From an uncultured bacterium (GTDB lineage: Bacteria; Patescibacteriota; Gracilibacteria; UBA4473): a stretch of 17,948 nt of DNA. Shown here piece by piece: positions 13,269 to 17,948 of the stretch. Every line of letters begins with the position of its first letter. The stretch's first letter is position 1. Location of the stretch: contig CAMZKS010000055.1 in assembly GCA_947311285.1 (NCBI GenBank), forward strand, positions 1 through 17,948. The letters run 5' to 3'. The position numbers and the translations under genes are program-made. The notes under the pieces were generated by a model that worked only from the letters and a program-made list of their open reading frames with translations, made no database searches and had not been told where the DNA came from.

Positions 13269-15164
13269 TTAAGACTCCAGCATCTTCTGCATTTTATACA
13301 GTGCCGCCACGCTCCACGCTTGTTGCGGCGTTCCTTTTCCGTGCTCAGGCCTTAGCCCATCAAATATTTCTGAAACACTATTAACGCCCGCCTCAAAATA
13401 AAAATGATGTTTGAGGCTTTCAATCTCACTCTTTAATTGAAGTTTTGTTTTACGCTTTCCGTTTATTTTTTCATACGCCACCCAATAATCCCTGAGTAAA
13501 AAAGGCCAAATTGTACCTTGATGATAAGCCGAATCACGCTGCAACGGTGTGCCTTTATATTCTGGCACAAATTGGTTATCATCTGTCGATAAAGTTCTTA
13601 ACCCGAAAGGCGTATAAAGCTTTTCCCTCAGTTGTTGCAATACTATTTTTTGTTTTGATTTAGAAAGAAGCACAAATGGTAAACTTAAGGCATAAACTAG
13701 ATTAGGCCTGACGGCTAAGTCTGGAATTCCATCTTTTGAAATTACATCATACAAGCCTAAATTATCGGTTCGCCAGAAGGTTTCAACAAAGGATTTTTCA
13801 AATAATTTTAGGGGTTCTGCAACCCTAAAGGATTCATCTTTAAGCCTGACCTGAAACGACTGATATATTTTAAGGGCGTTATACCAAAGGACATTGATTT
13901 CAACCGCTAAGCCCTCCCGAGGCGTTACCGTAAAATCTCCAATTTTTGCGTCCATCCAAGTCAGTTGCCAAGGCGACTCTCCTTGAGACATCAACCCATT
14001 AGGCTGAAGTCCAATATTGAAATGTGTTCCCTCTATGTGGGCTTGAAGTATTAACGTTAAATCGGCAAACACCGTTCGCAAAAAATCTACATCCGGCGTT
14101 TTTTGCTGTGTTTCCCATAAAGCTACAAATAACCATAACGTGGCATCCGCTGTGTTATATTCTATGGCATCGTCCGGGTTATCCGGAAATCGATTAGGGA
14201 TTAAACCATCTTTTTGATAGTGCAAAAAAGTTCTAATTACGGCCTGCGTTTCCCCAGGAGTCATAAAGTCCTGAAAGTCTCTTAGAGCTATCAGCGTATC
14301 TCGTCCCCAATCAGAAAACCACGGATAACCCGCTAAGATAGTCGGCTCACTCGTAGATTCGCGATGCACTATAAATTGTTGGGCTGCTGTTTCTAGATCA
14401 CCCAAAAACGGATCTGATTTCAACCGCAATAAATGCTCTTTGTCGGCTTCAATAAAGGGTTTTTGAGTCACCACTCCCGCCTGAGTACTCAGGCGTAAAA
14501 TTAAGCTTTCATTCGCGGCCAAAGTACAATCTAACTCCGCCGGTAAAAAATTATCTTCTGTGGCATTAAATCCACGGTTCGCCTCCCTATCGTAATAAAG
14601 CTCATGATACCAATCCTCTCTCGCTTGCCACCTGGCCACACTCGCACTTAAAAACACTGTTGGCATTTCGGGCGATTGCACTTTTACAGTGTTTCCCTCA
14701 ATGCTCTTTTCTACACTTGTTGCACCGGTACGCAAATGATGAAAATCTCTTAGAGCTAATAACGGTTTAATAAAAAGCGTTAACGGCTGTTTCCCCGTAT
14801 TAGTATAACGCACTAATGTCGTATTTTCTTCTTTAAGCATTAGCACCGACTTCGCTACCTGGGCGCCATTTAATTTATATTGCCACTGAGCGTAAGGGGT
14901 ATTTTTAAAACTATTAACTTGAACCTTGCTTTTAGGTCGGTGCCGCAAATAATGTTCGGTCGAAAGCGGTAACACCTGTTCGCCAACCTGAACCGTTTCC
15001 AATAAATGAGAGACCAGAATCACTCTTTCTGTTGGGGGATTTAAGCTAGCACAAAGTAAACCATGATAACGTCTGGTTGGAGGCCCAAAAACTGCCCCAC
15101 TGGCAAAACCTCCCATGCCGTTTGTCTGCAACCACTCTGTATTTATATTTAAAGTCCCTTTCAT
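13269..15164 (-). CDS. Glycogen debranching enzyme (amylo-alpha-1,6-glucosidase, archaeal/bacterial type)
   Basis: This is a cytoplasmic enzyme of about 631 residues removing alpha-1,6 branches of glycogen-like glucan. The start is taken at ATG 15164, because the upstream TTG (15200) adds residues ahead of the conserved N-terminus. The GDE_N domain shows NTEWLQTNGMGGFASG and TRRYHGLL, the usual family opening. The C-terminal (alpha/alpha)6 barrel carries FSDWGRDTLIAL (SDWGRDT about 284-290), IPNRFPDNP-type residues, EYNTADATLW, the MDAKIGDFTVTPREG acidic motif and YHQGTIWPFLL. All are hallmarks of the GH133 family. Length is typical for the archaeal-type enzyme. No glycogen synthase or branching enzyme is in the window. 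It is convergent with cysS (47 nt apart) and divergent from the DCC gene. Confidence 0.92.
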   Translation of the reverse strand: MKGTLNINTEWLQTNGMGGFASGAVFGPPTRRYHGLLCASLNPPTERVILVSHLLETVQVGEQVLPLSTEHYLRHRPKSKVQVNSFKNTPYAQWQYKLNGAQVAKSVLMLKEENTTLVRYTNTGKQPLTLFIKPLLALRDFHHLRTGATSVEKSIEGNTVKVQSPEMPTVFLSASVARWQAREDWYHELYYDREANRGFNATEDNFLPAELDCTLAANESLILRLSTQAGVVTQKPFIEADKEHLLRLKSDPFLGDLETAAQQFIVHRESTSEPTILAGYPWFSDWGRDTLIALRDFQDFMTPGETQAVIRTFLHYQKDGLIPNRFPDNPDDAIEYNTADATLWLFVALWETQQKTPDVDFLRTVFADLTLILQAHIEGTHFNIGLQPNGLMSQGESPWQLTWMDAKIGDFTVTPREGLAVEINVLWYNALKIYQSFQVRLKDESFRVAEPLKLFEKSFVETFWRTDNLGLYDVISKDGIPDLAVRPNLVYALSLPFVLLSKSKQKIVLQQLREKLYTPFGLRTLSTDDNQFVPEYKGTPLQRDSAYHQGTIWPFLLRDYWVAYEKINGKRKTKLQLKSEIESLKHHFYFEAGVNSVSEIFDGLRPEHGKGTPQQAWSVAALYKMQKMLES

Positions 15165-15174
15165 TTTTTTATTT

Positions 15175-15200
15175 ATCGTAGCACAAATTAAGCGATACAA
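15175..15200 (-). promoter_or_regulatory. Promoter of the debranching-enzyme gene
   Basis: On the minus strand TACGAT (15180-15175) is preceded by TGC, an extended -10, and ends 10 nt before ATG 15164. TTGTAT (15200-15195) could serve as -35 with an overlapping GATAAA (17-nt spacer). Confidence 0.45.
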
Positions 15201-15240
15201 CCCTAAATTAAGTCTTTAACGACTAGAATTTAAAAGTTAA

Positions 15241-15246
15241 TACGCT
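15241..15246 (+). promoter_or_regulatory. -10 box of the DCC-family gene
   Basis: TACGCT ends 7 nt before ATG 15254, the same near-leaderless spacing as neighbouring genes. No clear -35 is visible. Confidence 0.4.
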
Positions 15247-15253
15247 TAGAGTT

Positions 15254-15697
15254 ATGCCAATGCTTAAACCCATTTTGATATACGATGGCGAGTGTGATTT
15301 TTGCCAGTATTCTGTTGATTACTTAAAACTTATAACAAAGAACAATGTTCAGTTTTGTGCCTACCAACAAAGCACTCATGGCCTAGATTTAGCTCAATGT
15401 AAAAAATCCATTCAACTTATTGAAACAGATAAAATCGTTCATCAGGGTGCTGCTGCCGGCTTTAAAGTCATAAGTTATGGTGGGTTTAATCGGGGGTGGT
15501 GGCTTTATAAAAACTTGCCCGGCTTTGCCTGGGTAAGTGAAAAAAAATACGTTTGGATTACGCATCATCGAGATTTTTCCTTTGGTGTTGCTAAAATAAT
15601 TTTTGGGAACCCTTGGAAAGTCGGACGTGCTACCGTTTTAGCTTGGATGACCTTCAGCGTAATAATACTAATATTGCTGTTTATCTTAAAATTCTAA
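15254..15697 (+). CDS. DCC-family (DUF393) thiol-disulfide oxidoreductase with C-terminal TM helix
   Basis: This 147-residue protein has a thioredoxin-like active site near the N-terminus, ILIYDGECDFCQYSV (C14 and C17 in YDGxCxFC), the signature of the DCC family. The middle part (HQGAAAGFKVISYGG) and PWKVGRATVLAW also fit DUF393. A final hydrophobic helix (about 129-146) ends with the lysine-containing FILKF and may anchor it to the membrane. Family members are predicted thiol/disulfide exchange proteins; the partner and substrate are unknown. It starts divergently from the debranching enzyme and is convergent with the deaminase gene, with 8 nt between the stops. Confidence 0.88.
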   Translation: MPMLKPILIYDGECDFCQYSVDYLKLITKNNVQFCAYQQSTHGLDLAQCKKSIQLIETDKIVHQGAAAGFKVISYGGFNRGWWLYKNLPGFAWVSEKKYVWITHHRDFSFGVAKIIFGNPWKVGRATVLAWMTFSVIILILLFILKF

Positions 15698-15705
15698 GTA
15701 ATTTT

Positions 15706-16158
15706 TTATCTATTTTTCCCAAATTGTTCCCAAGCCTTTTTAGGTAAATAAACATTATTAATATCGACCTTCATCATGGCTTGCCAGCAAGATTCACAAC
15801 ACCACCAGTGTCCCCACAAATAAAGATCGGCTCCTTTTACTTCGTGCCCCTTTTTAAGAGCATCTTTAATAGCCTGCTGTTCTGCATGATTTTTAGGGGA
15901 ACACCCTCCACACAAAGCGTAGTACTTTCCCGTTGGGGCTTTTATCAACTTACGCAAGCAACCCCACTTTTCATGAAAAAGTGAACCATTAGATCCTACC
16001 CCAATAGCTTTATTGTCTTTAACTAAAATCGCTCCCGTAGGGTGTGATTTATCTAGCGAGCCTTGCTGCGCCGTGTGGCGTGCCATTTGCATGAACTCAT
16101 GATCACGCTCCACGTATAAAATCTCTTTTTCAATTGGGAGGTAAGGTAATGGTTTCAT
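15706..16158 (-). CDS. Cytidine/deoxycytidylate deaminase-family protein, dCMP-deaminase-like
   Basis: The protein has 150 residues from ATG 16158 (a GTG at 16161 is also in frame). The zinc-dependent deaminase core is visible: GAILVKDNKAIGVGSNGS, then GCLRKLIKAPTGKYYALCGGC leading to NHAEQQAIKDA (catalytic HAE). Last is the metal pair in WCCESCWQAM (PCxxC type, here CCxxC). The C-R...PtG...C...HAE arrangement is that of dCMP deaminase/ComEB, which makes dUMP for thymidylate synthesis. Replacement of the usual Pro before the CxxC by Cys, and the cysteine-rich ALCGGC segment, are departures from the norm. So the substrate (dCMP, other pyrimidine or a modified base) is not certain. It is divergent from the HupE-like gene. 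Confidence 0.85.
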   Translation of the reverse strand: MKPLPYLPIEKEILYVERDHEFMQMARHTAQQGSLDKSHPTGAILVKDNKAIGVGSNGSLFHEKWGCLRKLIKAPTGKYYALCGGCSPKNHAEQQAIKDALKKGHEVKGADLYLWGHWWCCESCWQAMMKVDINNVYLPKKAWEQFGKNR

Positions 16159-16242
16159 CACCCCAAAGCTTAATTAAGAATCAACATAATGCCATGTCAG
16201 TTTTTTTATCCTAAAATATGAATTACAATACGCTTGGAAATG

Positions 16243-16248
16243 TATTAA
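16243..16248 (+). promoter_or_regulatory. Possible -10 box of the HupE/UreJ-like gene
   Basis: TATTAA lies 7 nt before ATG 16256. The -35 is unclear. Spacing matches the leaderless pattern of other genes here. Confidence 0.35.
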
Positions 16249-16255
16249 TAGTTCT

Positions 16256-17272
16256 ATGAAAGTTTTTTTTCTCGGTCTTTGTTTCACTTTTGGATTATTT
16301 CTCCAGAGTGTTCAGGCTCACAGGATTCCTACGGAACTGCTCACCTTTATGGCTGAAAACCCCAATGCCACGCCGGCCCAAACGCAAGCATTTTTAGATA
16401 GTGCTGATTTGAATGGAAGCACTGAGATATGGACAGGAGACGAGAATGCACAAACTTTTAATTTACCACCGTTGTTGGTTGATTTTTTACTAAATAATCC
16501 AGACGCCAATGAACCTGAAATCTTGGCTTTCATCGCGTCTGAAGAAACTTTAAAAAATTCGGAGTGGTCAGACAAAATTAGGACACTTATTGGTGGTGAG
16601 GGATTTGACGAAGACAGTCCTTTCTCGTTGAATGACTTAGCCTTATTAAACCAAATAGGGAACACTTTTGATAATGTTTATAAAGTCAAACAAGAAATTA
16701 ATTGGTGGCAGTTTATAAAAAATTACGTAGTGCTAGGCATTCAGCATATATTAGCGGGACTCGATCATATTCTGTTTGTGATGAGTTTAGTTTTACTCTT
16801 ACCCAGATTAAAACACATTTTTAAAATGGTGACCGCTTTTACCCTTGCCCACTCCGTTACCTTAATTTTAGGCGGAACAAATATTTTAACTTTATCAGGA
16901 AAAATCGTTGAACCAATTATTGCCGCCTCCATTGCTTACATGGCGATTACCACCGTATTTTTGAGTAAAAAACATCCTTGGTTTGCAAAAACACATACGA
17001 AATTAGGTGTTATCTTTTTATTCGGTTTGTTTCATGGTATTGGTTTTGCAGGCGTGTTTGCTGAAGTCGCTCCTTCGGTTGATCGATTACTGCCATCACT
17101 TTTGTTTTTCAATGTCGGGGTAGAAATCGGACAATTGTTAATCCTAGCCTTCTTTGTTCCTTTTTTATGGGCGTTAAAACACTTCAAACTTGATAAATAT
17201 TTCGTGCCAATCTTTGCCGTTATTATTTCCATACTGGCTCTATGGTGGGTAGTAATTCGAATATTCTTTTAA
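16256..17272 (+). CDS. HupE/UreJ-2 family membrane protein with N-terminal extracytoplasmic region
   Basis: The protein has 338 residues. A signal peptide (1-21, ending QSVQA) exposes an N-terminal HR. The extracytoplasmic part (about 22-148) contains two related segments, 27-48 and 73-94, each with the pattern F-x3-NP-x-A then A-F. The membrane part (about 150-338) shows the HupE/UreJ hallmarks: GIQHILAGLDHILFV, TAFTLAHSVTLIL, EPIIAASIAYM, FGLFHGIGFAGVF and FNVGVEIGQL, with six to seven helices and conserved H, D and E residues. Family members are thought to move nickel or cobalt, or to support metalloenzyme maturation. No hydrogenase or urease gene is in the window, so the substrate is open. 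The stop overlaps the mutY stop by 4 nt, convergent. Confidence 0.88.
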   Translation: MKVFFLGLCFTFGLFLQSVQAHRIPTELLTFMAENPNATPAQTQAFLDSADLNGSTEIWTGDENAQTFNLPPLLVDFLLNNPDANEPEILAFIASEETLKNSEWSDKIRTLIGGEGFDEDSPFSLNDLALLNQIGNTFDNVYKVKQEINWWQFIKNYVVLGIQHILAGLDHILFVMSLVLLLPRLKHIFKMVTAFTLAHSVTLILGGTNILTLSGKIVEPIIAASIAYMAITTVFLSKKHPWFAKTHTKLGVIFLFGLFHGIGFAGVFAEVAPSVDRLLPSLLFFNVGVEIGQLLILAFFVPFLWALKHFKLDKYFVPIFAVIISILALWWVVIRIFF

Positions 17273-17948
17273 ACCCGCATCTCTTTTAGTTTATCTAAGG
17301 CTTTGTGATTTGTTTTCAAAAAATCTATGTCTCCGAAATCATCAGGCGACACCCATTTAATCTCTTGTTCTTCTTGAGGGCTTGGTTCACCGGCTTGAAT
17401 TTGACAACGATGAAATCGAAGCAGTAATTCTGTGCGTTCAAATTCATGTAATTCTTCATAAAAATGCGGCCGAACGGACACATTTATGCCCACCTCTTCT
17501 TGTATTTCACGTTTAACACATTCGCGAAAATTCTCGCCTTTCTCTCGTTTTCCACCCGGAAATTCCCAACTTCCTTCAAAACTCTTCCCTTTAGGCCGCG
17601 CCTGCACTAAGTATTTACCATCACGCCAAATACACGCAATACCAACTTCAATACGATGTTTTCGTTTCTTCGGTTTCACTGTTTTAACTTTTTTCGCCGG
17701 TTTTTTTCGCTTGGGCTTAAACCGCCGGCACACGGCTTCGTCAGAAAAATACGTTTCGCCTAACGCTCCTTCAACTGGATTTCCGGCACGCAAACAGCTC
17801 GCTAAATCCATCATGGCACTATTCCACGCGTAACCAGACTCCGAGAGTGATACCAAGTCATTCGCCTCTTCCACCGTATCTTGGTCGGGCCATAAAACCG
17901 TAATAATTTTACTAATATTCGTGTCAATCGCTGGCACTTTTTTATCAA
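17269..17948 (-). CDS. mutY: A/G-specific adenine glycosylase MutY fused to an intact Nudix (MutT-like) domain, partial
   Basis: The frame is open to the window edge (…DKKVPAIDTN), so the N-terminal HhH domain lies beyond it; the GTG at 17937 is not the start. VPAIDTNISKII carries the catalytic aspartate of MutY. AWNSAMMDLASCL then aligns to the start of the Fe-S region, but the C-x6-C-x2-C-x5-C cluster is degraded (GNPVEGALGETYF replaces the middle cysteines). After a Lys/Pro linker (about 17700-17670) a Nudix domain begins IEVGIACIWRDGKYLVQARP. It holds a complete box, GGKREKGENF then REIQEEVGI (Gx5Ex7REUxEExGU). MutY removes A opposite 8-oxoG; an active Nudix could also hydrolyse 8-oxo-dGTP. 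In typical MutY the C-terminal domain lacks this box. The stop overlaps the HupE-like gene. Confidence 0.82.
   Translation of the reverse strand, partial: DKKVPAIDTNISKIITVLWPDQDTVEEANDLVSLSESGYAWNSAMMDLASCLRAGNPVEGALGETYFSDEAVCRRFKPKRKKPAKKVKTVKPKKRKHRIEVGIACIWRDGKYLVQARPKGKSFEGSWEFPGGKREKGENFRECVKREIQEEVGINVSVRPHFYEELHEFERTELLLRFHRCQIQAGEPSPQEEQEIKWVSPDDFGDIDFLKTNHKALDKLKEMRV

Noticed and set aside
17486..17833. 115-codon plus-strand open frame antisense to mutY
   Set aside because: Antisense to the Nudix domain, with no recognisable motif.
1..17948. Full reassignment of UGA to glycine (genetic code 25)
   Set aside because: Long genes such as the debranching enzyme, cysS and the esterase fusion are uninterrupted under the standard code; widespread sense use of UGA would have broken them. 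Only rare decoding remains possible.
1..17948. CRISPR array, rRNA genes or IS elements
   Set aside because: No regularly spaced repeats, rRNA core sequence, transposase motifs or terminal inverted repeats were seen on either strand.

Overview
The window looks like a chromosomal segment from a Candidate Phyla Radiation (Patescibacteria) bacterium. The evidence is an operon of small two-helix membrane proteins resembling the CPR-enriched 'T4SS pilin' (VirB2/TrbC-like) family, short intergenic gaps, and compact housekeeping genes (metK, cysS, pilT, mutY). Most start codons have a TATAAT-like box only 6-10 nt upstream and no Shine-Dalgarno. This placement is inferred from gene content; no marker gene allows a finer assignment.

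Region 1 (1-2147, all minus strand) looks like the left part of an integrated element. An initiator tRNA-fMet gene (2025-2099) has its 3' end facing a tyrosine recombinase (1028-1936). The recombinase stop overlaps the start of a CD-NTase of the SMODS/cGAS-like family (144-1031). The CD-NTase stop in turn overlaps the start of a SLATT-type two-TM effector that runs off the window edge (1-151). This is a two-gene CBASS anti-phage module translationally coupled to its own integrase.

Region 2 (2148-6507) holds a nitroreductase, then a minus-strand operon of three membrane 'pilin-like' proteins (5265 down to 2803). The last of these is fused to a secreted PHB-depolymerase/LpqC-like esterase. A divergent pilT-type ATPase lies upstream.

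Region 3 (6501-9985) holds a LytR-CpsA-Psr gene broken by a frameshift, metK preceded by a SAM-I-type riboswitch with its own promoter, a divergent rhomboid gene with an in-frame UGA, and a 52-residue DUF5989 protein.

Region 4 (9975-17948) holds a SAM methyltransferase, a CDF zinc transporter with a natural His6 N-terminus, cysS, an archaeal-type glycogen debranching enzyme, a DCC-family thiol oxidoreductase, a dCMP-deaminase-like enzyme, a HupE/UreJ-type membrane protein, and the C-terminal half of MutY fused to a Nudix domain with an intact catalytic box.

The strongest candidates for something new are the integrase-CD-NTase-SLATT operon at tRNA-fMet and the pilin-esterase fusion in the pilin operon. 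Next come the SAM riboswitch in a CPR-like genome, and the MutY-MutT fusion that appears to have lost its Fe-S cysteines.
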